Positions 9,202 to 17,232 of a stretch of 64,000 nt of DNA are shown here, piece by piece (the first letter of the stretch is position 1; every line of letters begins with the position of its first letter). The notes below the pieces were generated by a model. It had not been told where the DNA came from, did no database searches, and was given only the letters and a program-made list of their open reading frames with translations. Source of the DNA: an uncultured Clostridia bacterium (GTDB lineage: Bacteria > Bacillota > Clostridia > UMGS1810); NCBI GenBank assembly GCA_934500875.1, contig CAKSTL010000001.1:186001-250000 (forward strand), read 5' to 3'. Position numbers and translations under genes: made by a program.

Positions 9202-10212
9202 ATGGGCAACATAAAGATAAGACGTGCTGTTTTAAATGATATCCCGATAATTGACAAGCTGCTTTATCAAGTGCATAAGGTGCACAGCGACGCACGCCCC
9301 GATATATTTAAAAGAGGCGCAAAAAAATATACTGATGATGAGCTTAAAGGCATTATATGCGATGATAAGCGTCCGATTTTTGTTGCGGAAAAGGACGGCT
9401 GCATTGCAGGATACGCTTTTTGCATAAGTATTGAGGTAAAGGATGACAACTCGCTTTCCGATATCAAAACGCTCTACATTGACGATTTGTGCGTTGACGA
9501 AAGCATAAGATGCGGACATATCGGCACAAATCTTTACAATTACGTTGTGGATTTTGCGCAGAAAAACGGATATTACAATGTTACTCTCAACGTTTGGGCA
9601 GACAACAAAAATGCGCTTAAGTTTTACGAACATATCGGGCTTAAGGTGCAGAAAATAGGTATGGAAAAAATTCTTAATCCGCAAATCAACATAAGAAAAG
9701 CTTTAAAGACCGATATTGACGGCGTTGTTTCTATATATGAAAAAATACTTGACAAAGAGGAAAAAGGCGAAGTTTCGGTGGGTTGGATACGTGGAATATA
9801 CCCCACAAAAGCTACCGCCGAGGACGCATTAAATAACGGCGAGCTTTTCGTTATGGAGGATAACAAAAAAATTGTTGCGGCGGCGAAAATTAACAAAATT
9901 CAGGTTCCCGAGTACAAAAACGCCGACTGGAACGAAAAAGATGCGCCCGATGACAAGATTATGGTTTTGCACACTCTTGTGGTTGACCCGACTGTATCGG
10001 GAAAGGGTTACGGCACAAAATTTGTAAATTTCTATGAAGAATACGCACTCAAAAACGGCTGTCACTATCTTCGTATGGACACAAACGAGAAAAACACCTC
10101 CGCACGCAGGCTGTATGGCAAACTCGGCTACACCGAAACAGGAATTGTACCGTGTAATTTTAACGGAATTGAGGGCGTCGGGCTTGTTTGCCTTGAAAAA
10201 ACACTTAAATAA
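9202..10212 (+). CDS. Tandem GNAT-domain acetyltransferase
   Basis: This 336-residue protein is made of two GNAT domains. The first (about 1-155) has IDDLCVDESIRCGHIGTNL as the acetyl-CoA-binding strand and loop, and NALKFYEHIGLKVQ near its end. The second (about 163-336) has LHTLVVDPTVSGKGYGTKF with the Q/RxxGxG/A-type loop (SGKGYG), and SARRLYGKLGYTETG. Both therefore look able to bind acetyl-CoA. The substrate is unknown; members acetylate amines on proteins, antibiotics or small metabolites. Its start follows AAAGGAA and it has its own promoter and a downstream terminator, so it is monocistronic. Confidence 0.85.
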   Translation: MGNIKIRRAVLNDIPIIDKLLYQVHKVHSDARPDIFKRGAKKYTDDELKGIICDDKRPIFVAEKDGCIAGYAFCISIEVKDDNSLSDIKTLYIDDLCVDESIRCGHIGTNLYNYVVDFAQKNGYYNVTLNVWADNKNALKFYEHIGLKVQKIGMEKILNPQINIRKALKTDIDGVVSIYEKILDKEEKGEVSVGWIRGIYPTKATAEDALNNGELFVMEDNKKIVAAAKINKIQVPEYKNADWNEKDAPDDKIMVLHTLVVDPTVSGKGYGTKFVNFYEEYALKNGCHYLRMDTNEKNTSARRLYGKLGYTETGIVPCNFNGIEGVGLVCLEKTLK

Positions 10213-10316
10213 GACTTAATTTAAATAAGTTTTTATGCTTTGAGAACCGGCATTTCTTAATAGGAAACCTCGGTTTTGGTTGCAATGTTGATGAAATAAC
10301 AGAATATAAAAAAACC

Positions 10317-10356
10317 AATCGACAAGGTTAATTAATTTACTTGTCGATTTATTTTT
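10317..10356 (+). terminator. Terminator after the tandem GNAT gene
   Basis: AATCGACAAG and CTTGTCGATT form a 10-bp stem around a 13-base loop, followed by TATTTTT. The preceding stretch from 10213 shows no gene. Confidence 0.75.
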
Positions 10357-10400
10357 GGGCAAAATTGAATTGGAGCAAAGTCCATAACCCTAACCGCTGA

Positions 10401-10561
10401 AAACCCCTGCGCCGTAAGGCGCATCCTCGCAAAAAGGTGGTAGCGACCAAGAGCCGTCTGAGTGCGCTTGCAAACGAACAGGCGAACCGAACGTGCCTTT
10501 TTGCGATAAAGGAGGAATGACGAAGCATTATGACTGATTTTTTGAAATAAAAAAATCGGAA
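10401..10561. repeat. Direct repeat, copy 1, beside the tRNA operon
   Basis: About 160 bases that recur at 10584-10763 with roughly 90 percent identity by eye. The shared part runs from a GCGCC/GGCGC hairpin through TGCGCTTGCAAACGAACAGG and AAAGGAGGAATGACGAAGC to a GATTTTT/AAAAATC hairpin. A partial third unit end lies at about 10350-10390. Open frames across it, on the minus strand, simply repeat the element and have no ribosome site. Confidence 0.75.
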
Positions 10562-10583
10562 CAAGCGAAACTTGTTTCAAAAG

Positions 10584-10763
10584 AAACCCCTGCGCCGTAA
10601 GGCGCATCCTCGCAGAAAGGTGGTAGTGACCGAGAGCCGTCGTGAGTGCGCTTGCAAACGAACAGGCGAACTGAACGTGCCTTTTTGCGATAAAGGAGGA
10701 ATGACGAAGCGTTATGACTGATTTTTCTGCAAAGAAAAATCGGAATGGAGCGAAGTCCATTCC
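10584..10763. repeat. Direct repeat, copy 2, ending in the tRNA terminator
   Basis: Second copy of the element at 10401. Its end carries a hairpin (10742-10763) equivalent in place to the AACAAG/CTTGTT hairpin that follows copy 1 (about 10559-10578), with the same kind of GCGAA loop but a different stem sequence. The base pairs have changed together, which suggests a selected RNA structure. Confidence 0.7.
10730..10763 (-). terminator. Terminator of the tRNA operon
   Basis: Read on the minus strand, GGAATGGA and TCCATTCC form an 8-bp stem around CTTCGC and are followed by GATTTTTCTTT. It begins five bases after the end of tRNA-Lys. Confidence 0.75.
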
Positions 10764-10767
10764 GACG

Positions 10768-10843
10768 TGGTGAGCCATCGGAGATTCGAACTCCGGACAC
10801 CTTGATTAAAAGTCAAGTGCTCTGCCGACTGAGCTAATGGCCC
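10768..10843 (-). tRNA. tRNA-Lys (TTT)
   Basis: 76 bases with a full cloverleaf: acceptor GGGCCAT..ATGGCTC, anticodon TTT in a CTTGA/TCAAG-type stem, T-loop TTCGAAT, and an encoded CCA. It is the last gene of a five-tRNA operon. Confidence 0.95.
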
Positions 10844-10862
10844 GTATTAAATTTTAAAAGAG

Positions 10863-10939
10863 TGGCTGGGCTGGCTGGACTCGAACCAACGAAATGCCAG
10901 AATCAAAATCTGGTGCCTTACCGACTTGGCTACAGCCCA
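10863..10939 (-). tRNA. tRNA-Gln (TTG)
   Basis: 77 bases with acceptor TGGGCTG/CAGCCCA, anticodon TTG in a CCAGA/TCTGG stem, T-loop TTCGAGT and encoded CCA. The D-loop is slightly longer than usual. Confidence 0.95.
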
Positions 10940-10954
10940 ATACAAAAAAGTAAA

Positions 10955-11032
10955 TGGGGTGGGTAATCGGATTCGAACCGATGGCCTCTAGAGCCACAAT
11001 CTAGCGCTCTAACCAGCTGAGCTATACCCACC
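10955..11032 (-). tRNA. tRNA-His (GTG)
   Basis: 78 bases including the extra 5' G typical of tRNA-His (paired with C73). The acceptor is GTGGGTA/TACCCAC, the anticodon GTG, and CCA is encoded. Confidence 0.95.
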
Positions 11033-11055
11033 ATACCTTTTGGTAAAAGCTTTAG

Positions 11056-11132
<77 letters not shown>

Positions 11133-11201
11133 ATATTATGCCAAGGAATCAAACCCCAACTTGTGACACTGAAAACAGTGTTAGCCAAACCGTTTAAAAA
11201 A

Positions 11202-11276
11202 TGGAGCGGGTGATGGGAATCGAACCCACACAACCAGCTTGGAAGGCTGGGATTCTAGCCGTTGAACTACACCCGC
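11202..11276 (-). tRNA. tRNA-Gly (TCC)
   Basis: 75 bases with acceptor GCGGGTG/CACCCGC, anticodon TCC in a CCAGC/GCTGG stem, T-loop TTCGATT and encoded CCA. It is the first gene of the tRNA operon. Confidence 0.95.
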
Positions 11277-11312
11277 ATCTTTTGTTTCTGTAGTCAATTA
11301 GCCGACTTGATT

Positions 11313-11341
11313 ATTATACCAAAAATGCCCGGGTATGTCAA
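11313..11341 (-). promoter_or_regulatory. Proximal promoter of the tRNA operon
   Basis: Perfect minus-strand boxes: TTGACA (11336-11341), 17 bases, TATAAT (11313-11318), 36 bases before tRNA-Gly. The bases after the -10 (AAGTCGGCT) match those after the distal promoter. Confidence 0.9.
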
Positions 11342-11410
11342 TAGTTTTTTAAAAAATATTTCACATCAGGCAATCTGTTTAAAAGGCTTCGCCGTCAGCC
11401 GACTTTTAGA

Positions 11411-11439
11411 ATTATACCAATTTTTTCACGGTTTGTCAA
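11411..11439 (-). promoter_or_regulatory. Distal promoter of the tRNA operon
   Basis: A second perfect minus-strand promoter: TTGACA (11434-11439), 17 bases, TATAAT (11411-11416). It lies 98 bases upstream of the first and shares AGTCGGCT downstream of the -10, as if duplicated. Confidence 0.85.
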
Positions 11440-11500
11440 CAGTTTTTTTAAAAAAAGTGAAATTTTTTTAGAAAAAAGCAGTTTATCCGTTATTACCGCC

Positions 11501-12274
11501 TTATTTTATAACGGAAAACAGAAAAATTGCCGCACCGAGTATCACAAGAATTATACCGGTCATCCTGTTTAACGTCTTTGCCGGCGCCCTGTTTGCAACA
11601 ACCGCCCCCACTCTTGCCCATATAAGCGTAAAAATCACGCACAGAGAAAGAAGAAGAATATCCGGCGCACCGCCCCTATTGCAAAATGCGAAACAGCACC
11701 CGTGAGCGCAGTAAACGTCATAATAAACACACTTGTTCCCACGGCGGTTTTAAGCTCGTAACCGAGAACGCTCGTCAAAAGAAGAAGCATCATCATACCG
11801 CCGCCTGCGCCGACAAATCCGCAGATAAACCCCACCGCAGCGCCGCAGATAACCGACTGCCAAAATCTTTTTTTGCCGGACACCGTATTCATTGCCTCTT
11901 TTGTAGTCATAACAGGTCTTACAATAAATTTTATTCCCAGAAAGAAGGTCATTAATACCGAAAAATTTCCCATTGCCGCAGACGGAACAAGACTTGACAC
12001 ATAACTGCCGGCAACCGTAAACGCAAGCACACTTACCATCATCACAATGCCGTTTTTTATATCAAGATTTTTGCTTTTTCCGTAGGTATACGCCGAAGCC
12101 GCACTCGCCAGAACGTCTGACGCAAGTGCAATTCCCACTGCCATATACGGGTCTGTTTTAAGAAACGAGCATTGGTGTAATTACCGCCGCAGCGCTCATT
12201 CCGGCAAATCCCGTTCCGAGTCCTGCGCCCATTCCGGCAAAAAAACATACTGCCGCAATAATTAAATATGTCAT
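11501..12274 (-). pseudogene. TauE/SafE-type sulfite exporter, two frameshifts
   Basis: A membrane anion exporter of the TauE/SafE family (about 257 residues if intact) is spread over three frames. Frame one starts at ATG 12274 (MTYLIIAAVCFFAGMGAGLG) and stops after PMLVS at about 12160. The second frame (LKTDPYMAVGIALASDVLAS, then VGFICGFVGAGGGMMML, the family's repeat-2 motif) runs to about 11675. The last part (APDILLLSLCVIFTLIW to AIFLFSVIK) ends at 11501. The shifts lie in GTTTCTTAAAA near 12160-12167 and in a G-run near 11671-11676. Both are homopolymer-rich, so sequencing error is as likely as real decay. The transported anion is unknown; members export sulfite or sulfoacetate. Confidence 0.75.
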
Positions 12275-12285
12275 ATTCTAACCTT

Positions 12286-13203
12286 CTACTTAATTTTTGT
12301 AATGTCATACGGCGTTGTCTGATATACATAATAGTTGAGCCAGTTTGTAAAAAGAAGGTTTGCGTGTGCCCTCCAGCGCATAATGGGCGTATTTTTCGGA
12401 TTGTTGCCGGGATAATAATTTTTGGGTATATCAATATCTGCACCCTTATCCAAATCACGCATATACTCCTCGTGCAGCGTAAGACGGTCATATTCCGAAT
12501 GTCCCGTGACAAAAATTTTCTTTTTGTCCCTGCTTGTCACGATGTAAATTCCCGCCTCGTCCGATTCTGCCATAATCTGAAGGTCGCCAACCTTTTGTAT
12601 GTCCTCTTTTGAAACGGTTGTATATCTGGAATGGGGCGCATAGAAAACGTCGTCAAAGCCCCTTACAAGCATTGCTTTTTTGCGCACCACTCTGTGCTCA
12701 AAAACGCCAAAAAGCTTTTTGTCAAGCGATATTTTCGGCACTCCGAAATGATAGTACAGCCCTGCCTGAGCCGCCCAGCAGATATGCAGCGTGCTGGTTA
12801 CGTTTGTGTTTGACCATTCCATAATTTTTTTAAGCTCGTCCCAGTAGTCAACCTCTTCAAACTCCATTTTTTCAACTGGTGCGCCGGTTATAATCATACC
12901 GTCGTACTTTTGCTCCTTAATCATTTCAAAATCCTTGTAAAACGACGAAAGGTGCGCAGACGGCGTATTTTTTGAGTTATGCGTTGCCGTATTTATAAAA
13001 TCAAACTCCACCTGAAGCGGCGAGTTTCCCAAAAGCCGCAAAAGCTGAGTTTCGGTTGTGATTTTTGTTGGCATAAGATTTACCAGCGCAATTTTAAGCG
13101 GACGTATATCCTGTGTTATAGCTCTTTTTTCGGTCATAACAAATATATTTTCGCTGTTTAATATTTTGTTTGCAGGCAAAGAGCCGGGTATTTTAATAGG
13201 CAT
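12286..13203 (-). CDS. metA: Homoserine O-acetyltransferase, MetA type
   Basis: This enzyme activates homoserine for methionine synthesis. The 305-residue product has the MetA core: VNLMP near 41, SPLQVEF near 61, the nucleophile Cys142 in LHICWAAQAG, and His235/Glu237 in VTGHSEYDR. Residue 111 (GAPVE) is glutamate. E. coli MetA has glycine there (GAPLG) and uses succinyl-CoA, whereas glutamate is linked to acetyl-CoA use in Bacillus-type enzymes, so acetyl transfer is predicted. It has its own promoter and a short leader, leaving no room for a SAM riboswitch. It ends 12 bases before the broken tauE gene on the same strand. Confidence 0.93.
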   Translation of the reverse strand: MPIKIPGSLPANKILNSENIFVMTEKRAITQDIRPLKIALVNLMPTKITTETQLLRLLGNSPLQVEFDFINTATHNSKNTPSAHLSSFYKDFEMIKEQKYDGMIITGAPVEKMEFEEVDYWDELKKIMEWSNTNVTSTLHICWAAQAGLYYHFGVPKISLDKKLFGVFEHRVVRKKAMLVRGFDDVFYAPHSRYTTVSKEDIQKVGDLQIMAESDEAGIYIVTSRDKKKIFVTGHSEYDRLTLHEEYMRDLDKGADIDIPKNYYPGNNPKNTPIMRWRAHANLLFTNWLNYYVYQTTPYDITKIK

Positions 13204-13238
13204 TGTTACCGCCCCTTTTGTTGTAATGTTTTAAAACA

Positions 13239-13267
13239 ATTATACCAAAATGCAGTGCCGATTGCAA
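13239..13267 (-). promoter_or_regulatory. metA promoter
   Basis: Minus-strand TTGCAA (13262-13267), 17 bases, TATAAT (13239-13244), 35 bases before the metA ATG. No long leader is present. Confidence 0.75.
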
Positions 13268-13345
13268 CTTTATTTTTAAATTTCACATATTTTTATAAAA
13301 CAATGCAAACAATACAAAAAAACAAGAAAAGGAATATTGCCCGAT

Positions 13346-14065
13346 ATGATAGAACTTTTTAACGAGAATACGCAAAACGGCAGCGAAAAAAACAGCGAAA
13401 GCGACGACATCAAAGAATACGGCGCGTCAACCATAAAAACGGACAGAGGAAACATTCACTGCCTTACCATAATAGGTCAGATTGAGGGGCATATGATTTT
13501 GCCGCCGCAGAACAAGAGCACAAAATACGAACATATTCTGCCGCAGCTTGTGTATGTTGAAGAAACGTCCGACATTGACGGTATGCTTATTCTTTTAAAC
13601 ACTGTCGGCGGTGATGTAGAGGCAGGTCTTGCGATTGCGGAAATGCTTTCTTCAATGAAAAAACCCACCGTTTCGCTTGTCCTCGGCGGCGGACACAGCA
13701 TAGGCGTTCCGCTTGCGGTGTCGGCAGATTATTCGTTTATAGCACGTTCGGCAACAATGACGGTACACCCTATCCGCACAAACGGGCTTGTAATAGGCGT
13801 TCCGCAGTCCTTTGAATATTTATGGAAAATTCAGGAACGTATAACCGATTTTGTAGAACGTAATTCCAACATTTCGCACGACAATTTTATGAAACTTCTT
13901 TTAAACAATGCGGATATTGCAAACGATATCGGCACGGTGCTTTTCGGAAAAGACGCCGTGGAATGCGGACTTATAAACGAAATAGGCGGACTTTCGGAGG
14001 CTCTTGAAAAGCTCTACAGCCTTATTGACGAACACAAAAAAAGTAAAATCAGCACTGATAAATAA
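13346..14065 (+). CDS. tepA: TepA/ClpP-like serine protease
   Basis: This soluble protein of about 239 residues belongs to the ClpP/crotonase superfamily and is closest to Bacillus TepA (YmfB), linked to protein secretion and spore protein turnover. It shows LLNTVGGDVEAGLAIAEML (oxyanion Gly-Gly), the catalytic serine in GGGHSIGVPLAVSADY, and TMTVHPIR with the conserved histidine. It lacks the ClpP end regions used for ring docking. I prefer ATG 13346, about 11 bases after AAAGGAA; a TTG at 13337 is too close to that site. It is monocistronic, between metA (divergent) and pgcA. Confidence 0.82.
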   Translation: MIELFNENTQNGSEKNSESDDIKEYGASTIKTDRGNIHCLTIIGQIEGHMILPPQNKSTKYEHILPQLVYVEETSDIDGMLILLNTVGGDVEAGLAIAEMLSSMKKPTVSLVLGGGHSIGVPLAVSADYSFIARSATMTVHPIRTNGLVIGVPQSFEYLWKIQERITDFVERNSNISHDNFMKLLLNNADIANDIGTVLFGKDAVECGLINEIGGLSEALEKLYSLIDEHKKSKISTDK

Positions 14066-14093
14066 TTTTTTTGTCATCTGCGGCATTAAAAAA

Positions 14094-14122
14094 TTGACAA
14101 ACCTTTCTTTGCGTGGTATTAT
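14094..14122 (+). promoter_or_regulatory. pgcA promoter
   Basis: TTGACA (14094-14099) and TATTAT (14117-14122) are 17 bases apart, 30 bases before the pgcA ATG. Confidence 0.8.
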
Positions 14123-14152
14123 TTTATTAATCTATATAAAGGGGGATTTTAA

Positions 14153-15880
14153 ATGACATATACCGAAAGATATAACAAATGGTTAAACTCACCGAAAATT
14201 GATGATGAAACAAGAGCGGAGCTTGCCGCAATCAGTGATGACGACAACGAAATAAAAGAAAGATTTATAAAAGATTTGGAATTCGGCACCGGAGGGCTGA
14301 GAGGAATTATCGGCGCCGGCGATAACCGAATGAATATATATACTGTAAAAAAAGCAACTCAGGGTCTTTGCGAAGATATCAAAAACAAAGGCGAAGAATA
14401 TATGAAAAGAGGCGTTGTAATCGCATACGATTCACGTCATAAGTCGGACGAGTTTGCAAAAGAAAGCGCTCTTACGCTTGCAGCAAACGGCATAAAGGCT
14501 TATCTTTTTGAATCGCTGCGCCCCACGCCCGTGCTCTCGTTTGCGGTGCGTTACAAAAAGGCGGCTGCGGGAATTGTTGTAACCGCAAGCCACAACCCCA
14601 AGGAATACAACGGTTACAAGGCATACGGCGAGGACGGCGGTCAGCTTCCGCCCGAAAGCTCGGACTATGTTATTTCAATTATCGACAAGCTTGACATTTT
14701 TGACGACGTGCTTACAACCGATTATGACAAAGCGGTAAGCGAAGGGCTTATCGAGATAATCGGCGAAGAGGTTGACAATGCGTATCTTGCGGCGGTTAAA
14801 GAGCAGTCTGTTAACGAGGAGGCGGCAAGAAGCCTCGGCGATAATTTCAAGCTTGTATACACTCCGTTCCACGGCGCAGGCAACATCCCCGTAAGACGTA
14901 TTCTTGATATGACGGGTGTTAAAAACGTTTACGTCGTTAAAGAACAGGAAATGCCGGACGGCGATTTTCCGACGCTTAAATCGCCGAATCCCGAAGAAAA
15001 CGAAGGATTTAAGCTTGCTATAGAGCTTGCAAAAAAGGTTGACGCAGACGTTATTATCGCAACCGACCCCGACAGCGACAGAGTTGGCGTTACAATCAAG
15101 GACAAAAGCGGAAATTACATCACGCTTACGGGAAACCAGACAGGTATTCTTTTGTGTGAATTTATTTTAAGAAACAGAAAGCTTAAAGGCACACTGCCCA
15201 AAAACGGCGCAGTTATAAAAACAATTGTTACAACCGATATGATTTATCCCATTGCGGACGACTATAAAACAACTGTTTTTGACGTTCTGACAGGATTTAA
15301 ATTTATCGGCGAGATGATAAAGGAATTTGAGCAGACCGGCAGTTACGAATATCTTTTCGGCTTTGAAGAAAGCTACGGTTATCTTGCCGGAACGTATGCG
15401 CGTGACAAGGACGCCGTTGTTGCGTCAATGCTTATAGCGCAGATGGCGGCAGATTACAAGACAAAGGGCAAAACGCTCTACGAAGGTCTTATGTCGCTTT
15501 ACGAAAAATACGGTTATCATAAGGATTTATTGCACAATGTGGTGTTAAAGGGTCTTGACGGCGCAGAAAAAATCAAGTCCATTATGAAGGAAATAAGAGA
15601 AAATCCGCCCAAGGAAATTGACGGCCACAAGGTTACAAGGGTTCTTGACGTTTTGAAAGGCACCGAAACGGACGTTCTTACCGGAGCGGTTACAAAATCA
15701 AATCTGCCCTCGTCAAACGTTTTGAAATTCTTCCTTGACGACAAATCGTGGTTTGCAGCACGTCCTTCGGGCACAGAGCCTAAAATCAAGTTTTATTTCG
15801 GCGTAACTGCCGACAGCGAAGAAAATGCCGACAAAAAGATTACGGCGTTAAGGGACGCCGTTATTGCAATGATAGAATAA
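14153..15880 (+). CDS. pgcA: Alpha-phosphoglucomutase (PgcA type)
   Basis: This 575-residue phosphohexomutase interconverts glucose-1- and glucose-6-phosphate for UDP-glucose, glycogen or exopolysaccharide synthesis. Landmarks are FGTGGLRG (residues 43-50), the phosphoserine loop TASHNPKEYNGYK near 145, the metal loop DPDSDR near 305, the sugar loop GFEESYGY near 405, and RPSGTEPKIKFYFG at the end. Its length sets it apart from GlmM and fits the long PgcA/PMM2-like group. It starts at ATG after GGGGG and has a strong promoter. It may supply sugar nucleotides for the polysaccharide cluster at 54-63 kb. Confidence 0.92.
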   Translation: MTYTERYNKWLNSPKIDDETRAELAAISDDDNEIKERFIKDLEFGTGGLRGIIGAGDNRMNIYTVKKATQGLCEDIKNKGEEYMKRGVVIAYDSRHKSDEFAKESALTLAANGIKAYLFESLRPTPVLSFAVRYKKAAAGIVVTASHNPKEYNGYKAYGEDGGQLPPESSDYVISIIDKLDIFDDVLTTDYDKAVSEGLIEIIGEEVDNAYLAAVKEQSVNEEAARSLGDNFKLVYTPFHGAGNIPVRRILDMTGVKNVYVVKEQEMPDGDFPTLKSPNPEENEGFKLAIELAKKVDADVIIATDPDSDRVGVTIKDKSGNYITLTGNQTGILLCEFILRNRKLKGTLPKNGAVIKTIVTTDMIYPIADDYKTTVFDVLTGFKFIGEMIKEFEQTGSYEYLFGFEESYGYLAGTYARDKDAVVASMLIAQMAADYKTKGKTLYEGLMSLYEKYGYHKDLLHNVVLKGLDGAEKIKSIMKEIRENPPKEIDGHKVTRVLDVLKGTETDVLTGAVTKSNLPSSNVLKFFLDDKSWFAARPSGTEPKIKFYFGVTADSEENADKKITALRDAVIAMIE

Positions 15881-15960
15881 AAGGCTGCCGCTTCCATTTA
15901 AAGAATGGCATTGATTTTTAAGCTGTTTATTGATTTTAAAGCTGTATTTTAAAATTTAAA

Positions 15961-15997
15961 AAAGCTGCTGCAAATTAATTATATGCGGCGGCTTTTA
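15961..15997 (+). terminator. Terminator after pgcA
   Basis: AAAGCTGCTGCA and TGCGGCGGCTTT form a 12-bp stem with two G-T pairs, followed by T residues, 80 bases after the pgcA stop. Confidence 0.65.
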
Positions 15998-16012
15998 ATT
16001 ATAAAGGCATAC

Positions 16013-16049
16013 AAAAAAGCTATCCCGATTTTTCAGGATAGCTCTTTTT
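16013..16049. terminator. Bidirectional terminator between pgcA and yqeY
   Basis: GCTATCC (16019-16025) and GGATAGC (16035-16041) form a stem with A6 on the left and T7 on the right, so it can end transcripts from both convergent operons. Confidence 0.85.
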
Positions 16050-16496
16050 TTAATTCAAAAGTTCTTTGGCAATGGCGTTAACCATACCGCCGTCTGCCCT
16101 GCCTTTAATTTTCGGCATAACATTTGCCATAATTTTTCCCATATCCTTCATTGACGAAGCGCCAACCTCGGCTATGGCATTTTTTACAATTTCGCCTAAT
16201 TCCTCTTTTGTAAGCTGGGAAGGTAGATATCCCATCAAAATTTCAATTTCCCTTTTAAGCTCGTCTATCAAATCGGTTCTGCCGCTTTTTTCATACTCGG
16301 GCAAAACGTCTTTTCTTTTCTTAGCTTCTTTTGCTATAACGCCGATAATGTCATCGTCCGAAAGTTCAACTCTGTTATCGACCTCAACCTGCTTTATTGC
16401 AGCTCTGACGCTTTGTACCGTATTTTTTCTCACGGTATCCTTATCTTTCATAGAGAGTTTTAAATCTTCCATCAGCTTTTCTTTAAGTGCCAACAT
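16050..16496 (-). CDS. YqeY/GatB-related protein
   Basis: This 148-residue protein of the YqeY family resembles the C-terminal tail domain of GatB and may act in tRNA-linked reactions; its real function is unproven. Matching features are the N-terminal helix LKEKLMEDLKLSMKDKD, the central EIEILMGYLPSQLTKEEL, and the end GRADGGMVNAIAKELL. It lies 36 bases after rpsU on the same strand, the usual rpsU-yqeY pairing, and shares that promoter. Confidence 0.9.
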   Translation of the reverse strand: MLALKEKLMEDLKLSMKDKDTVRKNTVQSVRAAIKQVEVDNRVELSDDDIIGVIAKEAKKRKDVLPEYEKSGRTDLIDELKREIEILMGYLPSQLTKEELGEIVKNAIAEVGASSMKDMGKIMANVMPKIKGRADGGMVNAIAKELLN

Positions 16497-16532
16497 AAAC
16501 CCTCCTTTTTATATAAAATCTTTTAAGATGTC

Positions 16533-16709
16533 TTATCTGAAAGACCTTTTTCTTGCAGCTTCAGATTTCTTTTTACGCTTTACACTTGGTTTTTCGTAAT
16601 GTTCCCTTTTACGGATTTCCGATAAAACTCCTGCCTTAGCGCACTGACGTTTAAATCTGCGAAGAGCACTGTCCAAAGACTCGTTTTCTTTAATTCTAAT
16701 TTCCGACAC
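16533..16709 (-). CDS. rpsU: 30S ribosomal protein S21
   Basis: A 58-residue basic protein: it starts MSEIRIKENESLDSALRRFK, continues with QCAKAGVLSEIRKREHYEKP, and ends with a lysine/arginine-rich tail (KRKKKSEAARKRSFR). S21 sits on the 30S platform near the 3' end of 16S rRNA and helps initiation. The GTG start follows a strong GGAGGGG site, and a perfect promoter lies upstream. It is shorter than the six-frame search cut-off but clear by hand translation. Confidence 0.95.
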   Translation of the reverse strand: MSEIRIKENESLDSALRRFKRQCAKAGVLSEIRKREHYEKPSVKRKKKSEAARKRSFR

Positions 16710-16785
16710 AAAATCCCCTCCCTCCGCTACATCATCTGTGTTTTATCACTTCATATGTGGGATTAGACAAAAATTATACATATTA

Positions 16786-16814
16786 ATTATACACACTTTA
16801 AAGACATATGTCAA
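16786..16814 (-). promoter_or_regulatory. rpsU-yqeY promoter
   Basis: Minus-strand TTGACA (16809-16814), 17 bases, TATAAT (16786-16791): a perfect promoter 77 bases before the rpsU start. Confidence 0.88.
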
Positions 16815-16838
16815 GCTTTTTTTAAATTAAACGCTTTA

Positions 16839-17183
16839 TCAGCCCGGAGGCCACGAAAGATTGCGTCCGCCAAGCATATGAAAGTGCAGATGCCCCACGG
16901 TCTGACCGCCGTCAACTCCGCAGTTGTTAACAATTCTGAAGCCGCTTTCGTCAATTCCGAACTGTTTTGCAATTTTGCCTGCCGCCAAAAACACCTTGGA
17001 CACTACATCGGCATTTTCGTCCGTAAGCTTCATTGCAGATGCGATATGCGTTTTCGGAATTATTAAAACGTGTACCGGCGCCTGGGGAGAAATATCCTTG
17101 AACGCAAGCACAAATTCATCCTCATACACAATCTCGGACGGTATTTCTTTGTTTATAATCTTGCAAAAAAGACAATCGTTCAT
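16839..17183 (-). CDS. HIT-family nucleotide hydrolase (Hint type)
   Basis: This 114-residue protein starts at the ATG at 17183, after AGGAGGGG; longer frames upstream lack a site. It opens with the zinc-like CLFCKI pair and ends with the histidine triad HLHFHMLGG, in which the middle His is the nucleophile. Hint proteins hydrolyse aminoacyl- and lysyl-adenylates and phosphoramidates. It follows alaS by 49 bases on the same strand and so is probably co-transcribed, fitting a role in clearing aminoacyl-AMP by-products, which is inferred. Confidence 0.92.
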   Translation of the reverse strand: MNDCLFCKIINKEIPSEIVYEDEFVLAFKDISPQAPVHVLIIPKTHIASAMKLTDENADVVSKVFLAAGKIAKQFGIDESGFRIVNNCGVDGGQTVGHLHFHMLGGRNLSWPPG

Positions 17184-17232
17184 ACTCTTACCCCTCCTTT
17201 TATATGCGTTTGTAAAATTTACTCTCAAAAAT

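Noticed and set aside
10332..10800. Open frames on the minus strand of 71-148 residues over the repeats
   Set aside because: They are repeats of each other because the DNA is repeated, run into tRNA-Lys, and have no ribosome site.
13204..13240. SAM riboswitch upstream of metA
   Set aside because: The leader is only about 30 bases.
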